A stretch of 32,082 bases of DNA from Bacillota bacterium (GTDB lineage Bacteria > Bacillota > Clostridia > Christensenellales > Aristaeellaceae), in assembly GCA_023402355.1 (NCBI GenBank), contig JAEXCG010000166.1, forward strand, positions 1 through 32,082, given 5' to 3'. This document shows positions 7,029 to 15,305 of this stretch, in pieces (within the stretch, counting starts at the first letter, position 1; every line of letters starts with the position of its first letter). The notes below the pieces were generated by a model that worked only from the letters and a program-made list of their open reading frames with translations, had not been told where the DNA came from and ran no database searches. The position numbers were made by a program, and so were the translations under genes.

Positions 7029-7803
7029 ACTGATCTGCCTGCACTGCGCCTGCGCGGCGCTCGGCAGGGGAGAGGCACGGACTGAGATTTTGCACGGCGT
7101 CGGCCTTTCGGCGCGGGCGGGGGAGTGCGTCGGCCTGTGCGGCCCGAACGGCGCGGGCAAATCGACGCTGCTGCGGCTGATGGCCGGGCTGATCCCGCCC
7201 AGCGCCGGGCGCGTCACGCTGGAGGGGCAAGACCTTCGCAAATGGGGCGGGCGGCTGCCGCGCCGCATCGCCTTCATGCACCAGCAGACGGAATTGCCCT
7301 TCGACTTTTCGGTGCGGGAAACCGTGGCGCTGGGGCGCTACCCCCATCGCGGCGTGCTGGGCGCTCCGGCGCGTACGGACGGCGCGGCGGTGGAGGAAGC
7401 CATGGCGCAGGCCGGCTGCCTGCCGCTCGCGGAGCGCTGCGTGCGCGAGCTCTCCGGGGGCGAGCAGCAGCGGGTGATGCTCGCTCGCGCGCTTTGCCAG
7501 CAGACGGACGTGCTCTTTTTGGACGAGCCGACCGCCAGCATGGACATGGGCTTTTCGCGCGAGGTGCTCGTGCGGCTGAAGCGCCTCGCGCAGGAAGGGC
7601 GCTTGATCGTGGCGGCGCTGCACGACCTGCGCGCGGCGGCGGCGCACTGCTCGCGCATCGTGCTGCTGAGCCGCGGCCGCGTGGTCGCGGACGGCGCGCC
7701 GCGCGCGGTGCTGACGCCGGAAAATATCCGCCTCGCCTACGGCGTCGAGGTGCGGGTGTTTGAAAACCCGGTGGGGCAATGGGACTATTACGTCGCGGAC
7801 TAA
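7021..7803 (+). CDS. btuD: ABC transporter ATP-binding protein, cobalamin-type
   Basis: A 260-residue nucleotide-binding subunit with all ABC motifs: Walker A GPNGAGKST (41-49), a Q-loop within FMHQQT (about 86-90), the signature LSGGEQQR (144-151), Walker B VLFLDEP (164-170) and an H-loop in AALHD (about 204). It powers the BtuC-type permease by ATP hydrolysis on the cytosolic face. The ATG at 7021 overlaps the permease stop by 8 bases, a coupled arrangement. The last segment (about 230-260) is a short extension common in the FepC/HmuV/BtuD group. The operon ends at the bidirectional terminator 7804-7864. Confidence 0.93.
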   Translation: MDELICLHCACAALGRGEARTEILHGVGLSARAGECVGLCGPNGAGKSTLLRLMAGLIPPSAGRVTLEGQDLRKWGGRLPRRIAFMHQQTELPFDFSVRETVALGRYPHRGVLGAPARTDGAAVEEAMAQAGCLPLAERCVRELSGGEQQRVMLARALCQQTDVLFLDEPTASMDMGFSREVLVRLKRLAQEGRLIVAALHDLRAAAAHCSRIVLLSRGRVVADGAPRAVLTPENIRLAYGVEVRVFENPVGQWDYYVAD

Positions 7804-7864
7804 AAAGGGGCTCCGCCGCCGGGATCGTCGAACGTTTCGACACCCCGGCGGCGGAGCCTTTTTC
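7804..7864. terminator. Bidirectional terminator between convergent operons
   Basis: GGCTCCGCCGCCGGG (7809-7823) pairs with CCCGGCGGCGGAGCC (7844-7858); an inner GTCGAA/TTCGAC hairpin closes the loop. The stem is followed by TTTTTCTTT on the plus strand, and by CCTTTTT on the minus strand, so it can stop both btuD and the PIG-L operon, whose stop codon is at 7866. Confidence 0.9.
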
Positions 7865-7865
7865 T

Positions 7866-9839
7866 TTATATGATCGTCTCGCGCTCTTCCCAGGTCCTGT
7901 TGTAATACCAGTAATCCAGCGCGTCGTAGCGGTACTCAAACCATTGCAGGAAGCGCTCCCAGCGCAGCGAATCGCCCACGCGCAGCACGCACTCGTCAAA
8001 CAGCCGTTCGTCCTGCTCGCAGGTCACGCGCACGCGATACGTCCCGCTTTCCGGTGCGCGCAAGCTCAGCGCGTCCGCCGATAGGCCGCTTTGCGTCTGC
8101 GCCTGCTGCGCGCCCTCGCGAGAGACGGAGAGGGTGAACGTTTCGTCCCCCGAAAGCGCGGGCCAGGCGTAGAGCGAAAGCTTCGTTTCCGCCGGCGCGG
8201 GCGCTTCGTACAGAAAGTCGCCGTCCTCGTCCATGAGCTTGACGAACTGCGTGGGCTGCGCGGTCCGCAGGGCGGCCTCCCACTCGGTGAGGCCCGCGTT
8301 TTCCCCCTCCACCTCGGTGAGCCGCAGCTCGATCCATTCGACCCCGCGCTTCGTATCAAAGGCGATTTCATTTTTCGCGCCCAGCGGATCGAGCGCGGGC
8401 ACCTGCACGCGCGAGCCGTCCGAAAAGAGGAGCTCGGCGGAAAGCACGTTGTCCGATACGCTCGGGTTGTCCCAGAGCGTCACGGTGTTTACGTCCTGCG
8501 GCGTCTCGAACGTCACGCGAACGGTCCTTTGGGCATCCGTGGGGTTCCAGACGCCTCGGTCGAAGCAGGTGAGCGCGCGGATGTCGGAGGTGTCGAAGAG
8601 CTTGAAGTCGGTGAGCAGCGCCGCGTCGCCGGAGGAAGCGCGCATCCGCTGGCCGTAGAGCAGGCTGTCCGTCGCGCGCTCAAAGAAGACCTGATCGCCG
8701 TTTGCGACGTTGCCGCTGTGCACGACGGCGTGCTGCGAAGCATAAATCCCGTGCAGCGCATGCACGCGGCTGGCGGCCTTGGTGTAGGCGGCGTAGCCGT
8801 TTCGCACGGGAAAGCGCACGCGCTCCTGCCAGCGGTAGGCGGGCGTGACGAGCGGATAGGGCGAGCCCCCGGGACACACGGTCTGGCGGAAGGGGATCGC
8901 GTAATAGTCGCTGGGCCCGTTCCACGCGGTGCGGTACGTCAGCGCCTTGAAGACGCGCGGGCGATAGGCGGGGTCTTCGTTCAGCATCTGCCCCACCGCC
9001 TCCTCGAGCAGCAGCGAGGTCATGCGGTGGTCGGCATGGTCGTCGTAGTCGACGCAGTAGATGACGTCCGGGAAGAGCAGATCCACGAGCGCGCGCACGT
9101 CGCGCAGGCAGTTTGCGCGCGTGTAGAGGCTGGGCTCGCCGTCCAACTGCGTGCGCAGGTCCTCGTGACCGTAGAGTCCGTAGGTGTGGTCGCGCCCGAC
9201 GTGCGAAATCGCGGGCTCGTCGGGCGCGCGGTCGTACAGGTGCGCGCCCTTCCAATCGTCGCCGTAGCCCAGAAAGTACGCATGATCCCTGGGCACGCCC
9301 AGGGCGTCCATGCACTCAAGGGCCTCCGTCAGACGCAGGTTGTTCAGCCCCTTGTAATCGCCGTTCGTCAGGAAGGCGACGTAGACCTCGCTGCCCGCCT
9401 GCACGTAGGCTTCAAGGGTCGATGCGGCCATGTTGACGTCGTCGTCCTGATGGGGGACGAGGAAGAGCACGTATTGATCGCGCAGCAGGTCGCTGTCCGT
9501 AAAGCCCGTTTCGACCGGCGCGAAATGCGCGTCCGGCAGCGCGCGAAAGGCGGCATAGCCGAGCCCCAGCGTGCCCACGAAGACGAAAAGCAGCGCAAGA
9601 CCGGTCAGCGTGCGCCGGACGCGCCCGGTGAAGAAGAGGCGGGCGAAGAGGTTGATCTTTCGCGGCGCGAACAGCGCGTAGGCGAGGGCGACGCCCACGA
9701 CCCAGGGCAGGTAGGACAGAGCGGGCGTCCGCTGCACGGAAAACAGCGCGACCGCCACGCCGAGAAGAAAGAAAAGGAGCCGCCACAGCAGGCCGTAGAG
9801 CAGGCCTGCCGCGCGGCGAAGAAAACGAAGAAACCGCAC
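7866..9839 (-). CDS. Membrane-anchored PIG-L/LmbE deacetylase with C-terminal discoidin-like domain (copy 2)
   Basis: A 657-residue protein. Three hydrophobic segments (about 12-34, 41-58, 78-99) are separated by a basic loop (PRKINLFARLFFTGRVRR), which predicts the catalytic part outside the cell. The PIG-L deacetylase domain (about 120-400) has the metal and catalytic motif PHQDDD (His130, Asp132, Asp133) and a second His motif DDHADH (266-271). These enzymes hydrolyse N-acetyl groups of sugars with Zn2+. Residues about 440-560 (FETPQDVNTVTLWDNPS to LTEWEAAL) look like an F5/8-type-C (discoidin) carbohydrate-binding fold. A last beta-domain and an aromatic, amphipathic C-terminus (LRWERFLQWFEYRYD) follow. 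The start is the GTG at 9839 with GGGGAG six bases upstream, giving the same length as its paralogue; a longer frame from 9980 overlaps that gene and is rejected. It lies 26 bases after copy 1. Confidence 0.88.
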   Translation of the reverse strand: MRFLRFLRRAAGLLYGLLWRLLFFLLGVAVALFSVQRTPALSYLPWVVGVALAYALFAPRKINLFARLFFTGRVRRTLTGLALLFVFVGTLGLGYAAFRALPDAHFAPVETGFTDSDLLRDQYVLFLVPHQDDDVNMAASTLEAYVQAGSEVYVAFLTNGDYKGLNNLRLTEALECMDALGVPRDHAYFLGYGDDWKGAHLYDRAPDEPAISHVGRDHTYGLYGHEDLRTQLDGEPSLYTRANCLRDVRALVDLLFPDVIYCVDYDDHADHRMTSLLLEEAVGQMLNEDPAYRPRVFKALTYRTAWNGPSDYYAIPFRQTVCPGGSPYPLVTPAYRWQERVRFPVRNGYAAYTKAASRVHALHGIYASQHAVVHSGNVANGDQVFFERATDSLLYGQRMRASSGDAALLTDFKLFDTSDIRALTCFDRGVWNPTDAQRTVRVTFETPQDVNTVTLWDNPSVSDNVLSAELLFSDGSRVQVPALDPLGAKNEIAFDTKRGVEWIELRLTEVEGENAGLTEWEAALRTAQPTQFVKLMDEDGDFLYEAPAPAETKLSLYAWPALSGDETFTLSVSREGAQQAQTQSGLSADALSLRAPESGTYRVRVTCEQDERLFDECVLRVGDSLRWERFLQWFEYRYDALDYWYYNRTWEERETII

Positions 9840-9865
9840 ACGAATCTCCCCTTCCCCGTTTTGCT

Positions 9866-11830
9866 TTAGTAGATGTAGACCGCCTTTTCCTGAAAGAGCC
9901 TGACGGCCGCGTCGAAACGGGGCTCGAACCACTGGACGAGGCGCTCCCTGAGCAGGGGGTCGCCCACGCGCAGCACGCATTCGTCGTAGAGCGTCTCGTC
10001 CTGCTCGCAGGTGATGCGCACGCGGTACGCGCCCTTCTCAAGCGCGCCGGTAAAGAGCGCGTCTGCGGTAAGCCCCCCTGCGGTCGTGGCGACCCCACCG
10101 CGCTCGTTTGTGAGCGTCAGGGTAAACGTCGCGTCCTCGGGGAGCGCGGGCCAGGCGTACAGCGAGAGCGCAATGTTCGCATTTTCCCGCGCAGGCGTCT
10201 CGTAGAGGAAGTTTCCGCCCTCGTCCATGAGCTTGATGAACTGCGTGGGCCTCGCCTCGCGCAGGGCGGCCTCCAGCTCGGTGAGGCCCGCGCCTTCGCC
10301 CTCCACCTCGGTCAGCGCCAGCTCCATCCACTCGATGCCGTCCCGCCGCTCGAAGGAAACGGTGTTGGAAGCGCCCAGCGGGTCGAGCGCGGGGATGTCG
10401 ACGCGCGTGCCGTCGGAGAGCGTCAGCACCGCGGCGAGCACGTTGTCCGTTTCGCTCGGGTTGTCCCAGAGCGTCAAGGTGTTCAGGGATTGCGGGGTCT
10501 CGAAGTCGTAGCGCACGGTGCGCGCCTCGTCCGTGGGGCTCCAGATGCCCGCATCGAAGATCGTCTCGCGAATGTCCGTGGTGTCGAAGAGCTTGAAGTC
10601 GGTGAGCAGCGCCGCGTCGCCGGAGGAGGCCGTGGCGCGCTGGCCGTAGAGCAGGCTGTCCGTCGCGCGCTCGAAGAAGACCTGGTCGCTGTTGGCGACC
10701 GCGCCGGAGCGCATGGTCGCGTACTGCGAGGCGTAATAGCCGTGCAGCTTGTACACGCCGTTTGCGCGCAGCGAGTACGAGGCGTAGCCGTTCGGCACGG
10801 GGAAGCGCACGCGCTCCGACCAGCGGTAAGCGGGCGTCCCCAGCGGATAGGTGGGCTCGCTGGGCGAAAGCGTCTCGATCATGGGGATGTTGTAGAAGTC
10901 CTGCGGGCCGTCCCAGGCGGTGAGGTAGGTGATCGCCTTGAACACCTGCGGGCGATAGGCGGGGTCCTCGTTCAGCATCCGTCCCATCGCCTCCTCGAAG
11001 AGCAGGGAGGTCATGCGGTGGTCGGCGTGCGGGTCGTAGTCCATGCAGAAGATCATGTCCGGAAAGAGCCGGTCCACCAGATCGCGGATGTCCTTTAAGC
11101 AGTTGTTTCGGGTGTACAGGTGCGGCTCGCCGTTCACCAACGTGGAAAAGTCGTCGATGCCCGCGGTGCCGTAGGTCTGCTCCCGCTGAATCCAGGAAAG
11201 CGCGGGCTCGTCCGGGGCGCGGTTGTACAGGTGTTCGCCGCGCCAATCGTCGCCGTAGCCCAAAAAGTAGACGTTCTGCTTGGGGATGCCGAGCGAGTCC
11301 ATGCACTCGACGGCCTCGTTTAAGCGCTCGCTGGAAAGGCCCACGTTGTCGCCGTTGGTGACGAAGGCGACGTAGACCTCGCTGCCCGCGTTCACAAAGC
11401 TTTGAATCGTCGCGCCCGCCATGTTGACGTCGTCGTCCTGGTGGGGGACGAGCACGAGCACGTACTTATCCCGCAAAAATTCGCTGTTTTGAAAGCCCGT
11501 GTCCAGCGTGGGGTAAGAGGCCGTGGGCAGCGCCTGATAGGCGTAGGCGGCGAGGAAGGGCGTCGCGCCCATCACGACGGCGAGCAGAAAGGCGGTCACG
11601 GCGCGCATGAAGCGCGGACGCCAGAAGATGCGCGCGAACAGGTTGCCGGGGATGAACAGCGCGACGGCGAACACGAGCGCCGTAACGGCGGTCGTGACCG
11701 CGCAGACGGCCGGCGCGTAGTGAACGGTGGAAAATGCCGCCAGCAGCGAAAAAAACGCGAGCACCAGAATGCGCCAGAGCCCGCGGCCGATCAGCGATAA
11801 GGCATAAAGAAAAAAGCCCCTTTTACGCAT
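9866..11830 (-). CDS. Membrane-anchored PIG-L/LmbE deacetylase with C-terminal discoidin-like domain (copy 1)
   Basis: A 654-residue paralogue of the next gene, with the same order: N-terminal membrane segments (about 20-35, 40-60, 77-99), PIG-L domain with PHQDDD at exactly the same position (His130), and the second motif DPHADH. A discoidin-like region (FETPQSLNTLTLWDNPS to LTELEAAL), a beta-domain and a C-terminal tail (LLRERLVQWFEPRFD) follow. Long blocks such as ATDSLLYGQR and SSGDAALLTDFKLFDT are identical between the copies, so this is a tandem duplication that has since diverged. ATG at 11830 with AAGGAGG. The operon has its own promoter (11861-11889). The likely job is deacetylation of an extracellular or cell-wall glycan or glycolipid; the substrate is unknown. 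Both copies keep the catalytic residues, so neither looks degenerate. Confidence 0.88.
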   Translation of the reverse strand: MRKRGFFLYALSLIGRGLWRILVLAFFSLLAAFSTVHYAPAVCAVTTAVTALVFAVALFIPGNLFARIFWRPRFMRAVTAFLLAVVMGATPFLAAYAYQALPTASYPTLDTGFQNSEFLRDKYVLVLVPHQDDDVNMAGATIQSFVNAGSEVYVAFVTNGDNVGLSSERLNEAVECMDSLGIPKQNVYFLGYGDDWRGEHLYNRAPDEPALSWIQREQTYGTAGIDDFSTLVNGEPHLYTRNNCLKDIRDLVDRLFPDMIFCMDYDPHADHRMTSLLFEEAMGRMLNEDPAYRPQVFKAITYLTAWDGPQDFYNIPMIETLSPSEPTYPLGTPAYRWSERVRFPVPNGYASYSLRANGVYKLHGYYASQYATMRSGAVANSDQVFFERATDSLLYGQRATASSGDAALLTDFKLFDTTDIRETIFDAGIWSPTDEARTVRYDFETPQSLNTLTLWDNPSETDNVLAAVLTLSDGTRVDIPALDPLGASNTVSFERRDGIEWMELALTEVEGEGAGLTELEAALREARPTQFIKLMDEGGNFLYETPARENANIALSLYAWPALPEDATFTLTLTNERGGVATTAGGLTADALFTGALEKGAYRVRITCEQDETLYDECVLRVGDPLLRERLVQWFEPRFDAAVRLFQEKAVYIY

Positions 11831-11860
11831 GGAACGCCTCCTTAAAGAGAATACCGTTTC

Positions 11861-11889
11861 ATTATAGGGCTTTTTGTCGTTTTCCGCAA
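11861..11889 (-). promoter_or_regulatory. Promoter of the PIG-L tandem operon
   Basis: Minus strand: -10 TATAAT (11861-11866), 17-bp spacer, weak -35 TTGCGG (11884-11889), about 30 bp before the ATG. It sits in the short gap after pflA, so the PIG-L genes can be transcribed apart from pfl. Confidence 0.6.
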
Positions 11890-11893
11890 GGAT

Positions 11894-12574
11894 TTATAAA
11901 GGGGGGAGCGCCTCGCATTCCGGCAGGCGCCCGAAGGGAAAGGGGATGCCCAGATCGTCGTACTTCTGCTGGCAGAGCTTGCGGAAGGGGAGCAGCTCCA
12001 CCTTCCTTACGCAGGGCGTCCGCTCGGCAAGCTTTTTCAGCGCGCGCAGGCCCTCCGCGCCGTCCGTAACCGTGGGGATGACGACGCGGCGCAGCCACGT
12101 ATCGACGCCGCGCGCCGAAAGCTCCGAAAGGAAGCGCTCCGGCCCCGCGAGCGGGCAGCCCACGTAGCGCCGGTAGAGCGCGTCCGTGGGCATCTTGTGG
12201 TCGAGCAGGCAAAGGTCGGTCACGTCCAGCACGGAAAGCGCCTCGTCCGTCAGAACGCAGCCGGAGGTGTCCAGCGCCGTGTGGATGCCCGCCTCGCGGC
12301 AGCGGACGAAGAGGGAGCGCACGAAGCCGCTTTGCAGCAGCGGTTCGCCGCCGGAGACGGTGACGCCGCCCTCCTTTCCGAAGTAGTCGCGGCAGCGCAG
12401 GATGCGCGCGAACACCTCCGCGTCGTCGATCGCCGTGCCGCCCGCCGCGTCCCACGTGTCGGGGTTGTGGCAGCAGGCGCAGCGCAGCGGGCAGCCCTGC
12501 AGGAAGAGCACGAAGCGGATGCCGGGTCCGTCCAGCGTGCTGAAGGATTGGATGGAGTGCATGCGTCCGAGCAT
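11894..12574 (-). CDS. pflA: Pyruvate formate-lyase activating enzyme (radical SAM)
   Basis: A 226-residue radical SAM activase. The iron-sulfur cluster motif is CPLRCACC (Cys28, Cys32, Cys35), followed by HNPDTW, which is characteristic of PflA. The SAM-binding GGEP lies in VTVSGGEPLL, and FSTLDGPGIRFVLFLQGC is the usual N-terminal block. The enzyme uses SAM to place a glycyl radical on PflB. It starts 40 bases after pflB (ATG at 12574, GGGAGG upstream), so both are made from the ZTP-riboswitch-controlled transcript. The length (about 226) is slightly shorter than the E. coli enzyme, normal for Clostridia. The cluster restricts activity to anaerobic conditions. Confidence 0.95.
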   Translation of the reverse strand: MLGRMHSIQSFSTLDGPGIRFVLFLQGCPLRCACCHNPDTWDAAGGTAIDDAEVFARILRCRDYFGKEGGVTVSGGEPLLQSGFVRSLFVRCREAGIHTALDTSGCVLTDEALSVLDVTDLCLLDHKMPTDALYRRYVGCPLAGPERFLSELSARGVDTWLRRVVIPTVTDGAEGLRALKKLAERTPCVRKVELLPFRKLCQQKYDDLGIPFPFGRLPECEALPPL

Positions 12575-12614
12575 GGGGCGGTCGCCTCCCTTCGTCTTGA
12601 ATGGCGCGGCGCGC

Positions 12615-14846
12615 TTACATCGCGTCGTGGAACGTGCGCCGGATGACCTCGCGCTGCTGCTCGCGCGTGAGCTTCACGAAGTTGACCGCGTAGCCGGACA
12701 CGCGGATCGTCAGGTTCGGGTAGTTCTCCGGGTGGTCGTAGGCGTCCATGAGCAGCTCGCGGTTCATGACGTTGACGTTGATGTGGTGCGCGCCGCGGCC
12801 GAAGTAGCCGTCCAGCAGCGTGCACAGGTTCCTCTGGCGCTCCGGCAGGGTCTTTCCCAGGGAATCGGGCACGATGGAGAAGGTGTTGGAGATGCCGTCG
12901 CGGCAATCCGCGTAGGGCAGCTTGGCTACGGAGTTGAGCGAGGCGAGGGCCCCGCAGGTTTCGCGCCCGTGCATGGGGTTCGCGCCCGGCGCAAAGGGCT
13001 CGCCCTGCCTGCGGCCGTCGGGCGTGGCGGCGGTCTTTTTGCCGTAGACCACGTTGGAGGTGATGGTCAGCACCGAAAGCGTGTGCACTGCGCCCCGGTA
13101 CGCGGGCGTCTTTCTAAGCTCCTCGATCATCGCGCACACCTGCTCAACGGCGATCTGATCCACGCGGTCGTCGTCGTTGCCGAACTTGGGGAAGTCGCCC
13201 TCGCGCGTGAAGTCCACGATGTAGCCCGCCTCGTCGCGCACCGGGCGCACCTTCGCGTAGCGGATCGCGGAGAGTGAATCCGCGAGCACCGAAAGGCCCG
13301 CCACGCCGAAGGCCATGAAGCGCTCCACGTCCGTGTCGTGCAGGGCCATCTGCGTCTTTTCGTAGGCGTACTTGTCGTGCATGTAGTGGATGACGTTCAT
13401 CGTGTTCACGTACAGCCCGCACAGCCAGGCGCGGTAGACGGAAAACCGCTCGCAGACCTGGTCGTAGTCGAGCACGTCGCCCGAAAGCGTCTCCATGCGC
13501 GGCCCGATGTCGAGTCCGGAGAGCGTGTCGTGGCCGCCGTTGAGCGCGAGCAGCAGCAGCTTGGGCAGGTTGCAGCGCGCGCCGAAGAACTGCATTTGGC
13601 GGCCCAGCTTCATCGCCGACACGCAGCAGGCGATGCCGTAGTCGTCGCCGTAGAGCGGGCGCATCAGGTCGTCGTTTTCGTATTGGATGGAGCTCGTCTC
13701 GCACGAGACCTTCGCGCAGAAGCGCTTGAACGCCTCCGGCAGCGCCTTGGCGTAGAGCACGGTCAGGTTGGGCTCCGGCGCCGCGCCCAGCGTGTACAGG
13801 GTGTTCAGCATGCGGAAGGAGTTCTTCGTCACCAGCGTGCGTCCGTCCTCGCCCATGCCGCCGACGCTTTCCGTGATCCACATCGGGTCGCCGCCGAACA
13901 GCTCGTTGTACTCCGGCGTGCGCAGGTGGCGCGCCATGCGCAGCTTCATCACGAAATCGTCCATCAGCTCCTGCGCGCCTTCCTCGGTGAGCAGCCCGCG
14001 GGCGATGTCGCGCTCGATGTAGACGTCCAGGAAGGTGGAGACGCGCCCGAGCGACATGGCCGCGCCGTTCTGCTCCTTGATGGCGGCGAGGTAGCCGAAG
14101 TACGTCCACTGGATGGCCTCGCGCGCGTTCCCAGCGGGCTTGGAGATGTCGATGCCGTAGAGCGCCGCCATCTCCTTCGTCTTTTGCAGGAAGGCGATCT
14201 GCTGAAAGAGCTCCTCGCTTTGGCGGATGCTGTCCGCGTTCATCAGCCGCTTGCCGATTTCGCGCTTGTCGCGCTGCTTTTCCTCGATCAGCCGGTCGAT
14301 GCCGTAGAGCGCCACGCGGCGGTAGTCGCCGATGATGCGCCCGCGGCCGTAGGCGTCCGGCAGCCCCGTGATGACGCCGATCTTGCGCGCGCGGCGCATG
14401 TCGTCGGTATAGACGCGGAAAACGCCGTCGTTGTGCGTGGTGCGGTACATGAACTCGTCCTTCAGCTTCTGCGACATCTCGCAGCCGTAGGCGCGGCACG
14501 CGCCCTCCGCCATGCGCATGCCGCCGAAGGGGTTGACACCGCGGCGCAGCGGGGCCTCCGTCTGAAGGCCCACGATGAGCTCTTCCTCCTTGTCCAGGTA
14601 GCCCGGCGCGTAGTTGAGCAGGCTGGTCGCCACGTCCGTATTGATCGAAAGCACGCCGCCGCGCGCCTGCTCCTCCTTTTGCAGCGCGCGCAGCTTTTCC
14701 ATCAGGCGCTTCGTGCGCGCGGTCGGGCCCGAAAGGAAGGCTTCGTCGCCCGCGTAGGGCGTGTAATTCTTTTGGATGAAGTCGCGCACGTCGATGCGCT
14801 CCTGCCAGACGCTGGGGACAAAACCCTCGTAAGACGAATGATTCAT
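12615..14846 (-). CDS. pflB: Formate C-acetyltransferase (pyruvate formate-lyase)
   Basis: A 743-residue glycyl-radical enzyme that splits pyruvate with CoA into acetyl-CoA and formate. The active-site cysteine pair is at Cys407-Cys408 (IACCVSAM), and the glycyl-radical site is Gly718 in RVSGYAVNF, close to the C-terminus as in all PflB. Other blocks typical of PFL include TPDGRR with GEPFAPGANPMHGR, and HHINVNV. I place the start at the ATG at 14846, with GAGGTGAG five bases upstream; an upstream in-frame ATG at 14894 lies inside the riboswitch terminator. Expression depends on the promoter at 14988-15017 and the ZTP riboswitch at 14882-14980. Formate made here can feed 10-formyl-tetrahydrofolate synthesis, which explains the riboswitch ligand. 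Confidence 0.97.
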   Translation of the reverse strand: MNHSSYEGFVPSVWQERIDVRDFIQKNYTPYAGDEAFLSGPTARTKRLMEKLRALQKEEQARGGVLSINTDVATSLLNYAPGYLDKEEELIVGLQTEAPLRRGVNPFGGMRMAEGACRAYGCEMSQKLKDEFMYRTTHNDGVFRVYTDDMRRARKIGVITGLPDAYGRGRIIGDYRRVALYGIDRLIEEKQRDKREIGKRLMNADSIRQSEELFQQIAFLQKTKEMAALYGIDISKPAGNAREAIQWTYFGYLAAIKEQNGAAMSLGRVSTFLDVYIERDIARGLLTEEGAQELMDDFVMKLRMARHLRTPEYNELFGGDPMWITESVGGMGEDGRTLVTKNSFRMLNTLYTLGAAPEPNLTVLYAKALPEAFKRFCAKVSCETSSIQYENDDLMRPLYGDDYGIACCVSAMKLGRQMQFFGARCNLPKLLLLALNGGHDTLSGLDIGPRMETLSGDVLDYDQVCERFSVYRAWLCGLYVNTMNVIHYMHDKYAYEKTQMALHDTDVERFMAFGVAGLSVLADSLSAIRYAKVRPVRDEAGYIVDFTREGDFPKFGNDDDRVDQIAVEQVCAMIEELRKTPAYRGAVHTLSVLTITSNVVYGKKTAATPDGRRQGEPFAPGANPMHGRETCGALASLNSVAKLPYADCRDGISNTFSIVPDSLGKTLPERQRNLCTLLDGYFGRGAHHINVNVMNRELLMDAYDHPENYPNLTIRVSGYAVNFVKLTREQQREVIRRTFHDAM

Positions 14847-14881
14847 ACGCTCACCTCGTGAAGTGCTCCCGGAATTGCGAC

Positions 14882-14980
14882 AAAAAAAGGGCAATCCCGG
14901 TGCGGGATTGCCCAGACGGTCGGCATGTATCCTTCATGCTCCCCCGCGGTTGCCCGCGTGAATCCGTCAGTCACATGAAG
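14882..14980 (-). promoter_or_regulatory. ZTP riboswitch ('pfl motif') with intrinsic attenuator
   Basis: On the minus strand the leader carries the conserved ZTP-riboswitch blocks in order. A stem strand CTTCATG is followed by TGACTGACGG, a small GCGGGCAACCGC hairpin, GGGGGAGC, the closing strand ATGAAG, and the highly conserved CCGACCGTCTGGGCA. The last block runs straight into a terminator: GGGCAATCCC (14904-14913) pairs with GGGATTGCCC (14889-14898) and is followed by seven T. The aptamer and the terminator share the GGGC bases, so ligand binding and termination exclude each other. Known members turn genes on when ZMP/ZTP signals 10-formyl-THF shortage. Only about 35 bases separate it from pflB. 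Confidence 0.92.
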
Positions 14981-14987
14981 TGAAGTC

Positions 14988-15017
14988 AGTATAGCAAGAG
15001 GTTGCGGGTTTTGTCAA
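14988..15017 (-). promoter_or_regulatory. Sigma-A promoter of pflBA
   Basis: Minus strand: -35 TTGACA (15012-15017), 18-bp spacer, -10 TATACT (14988-14993), with the predicted start just before the ZTP aptamer. Confidence 0.85.
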
Positions 15018-15191
15018 CGGTTATCCGGCATTTTTATTCGGCCTATAATTTCTTGCCAATATTTATAGAAGTATGGAAAAAGCCTGTATTTTCAAGGCCT
15101 TTACCGTTTCTGCTGGATCTTTTCATATCGCAGCATAAGCTGGCTTTGTAAAGTTTGGCACCATAAACCCGTTTAGATTAACCTTTCCCTT

Positions 15192-15232
15192 CCGTTCCTA
15201 TGCGAAAAGTTCCGTAGCAAGCATAGGAACGG
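15192..15232. repeat. 12-bp inverted repeat with 17-nt loop
   Basis: CCGTTCCTATGC (15192-15203) is perfectly complementary to GCATAGGAACGG (15221-15232). Neither strand has a T-run after the stem, so it is not an ordinary terminator. It may be a remnant of the element that brought in the AT-rich gene, or an RNA-stabilising hairpin at the 3' end of its transcript. Confidence 0.7.
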
Positions 15233-15305
15233 GGGACCCTTTCCGTAAAAACAATCATTCCTATCTGCGACAAAATAAGAGAGATTCTTGCTTGTATAAG
15301 AATCT

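Noticed and set aside
5468..7033. 521-codon plus-strand frame overlapping btuF and btuC
   Set aside because: Arg/Gly/Ala-rich out-of-frame reading of the two transporter genes.
4632..7277. 881-codon minus-strand frame opposite the btuFCD operon
   Set aside because: It is a GC-rich antisense shadow: its product is dominated by Arg, Ala, Gln and His without domain pattern, while the plus strand holds three complete ABC-transporter genes and a riboswitch.
8091..9869. 592-codon plus-strand frame opposite the second PIG-L gene
   Set aside because: Low-complexity Arg/Val/Gly/Ala product, no ribosome binding site, fully antisense to a gene with intact catalytic motifs.
9840..9980. 47-residue N-terminal extension of the second PIG-L protein
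   Set aside because: It lies wholly in or next to the upstream paralogue's coding end; the GTG at 9839 has a good ribosome binding site and gives the paralogue's length.
13338..14861. 507-codon plus-strand frame opposite pflB
   Set aside because: Antisense shadow of a highly conserved enzyme; Val/Ala/His/Arg-rich without motifs.
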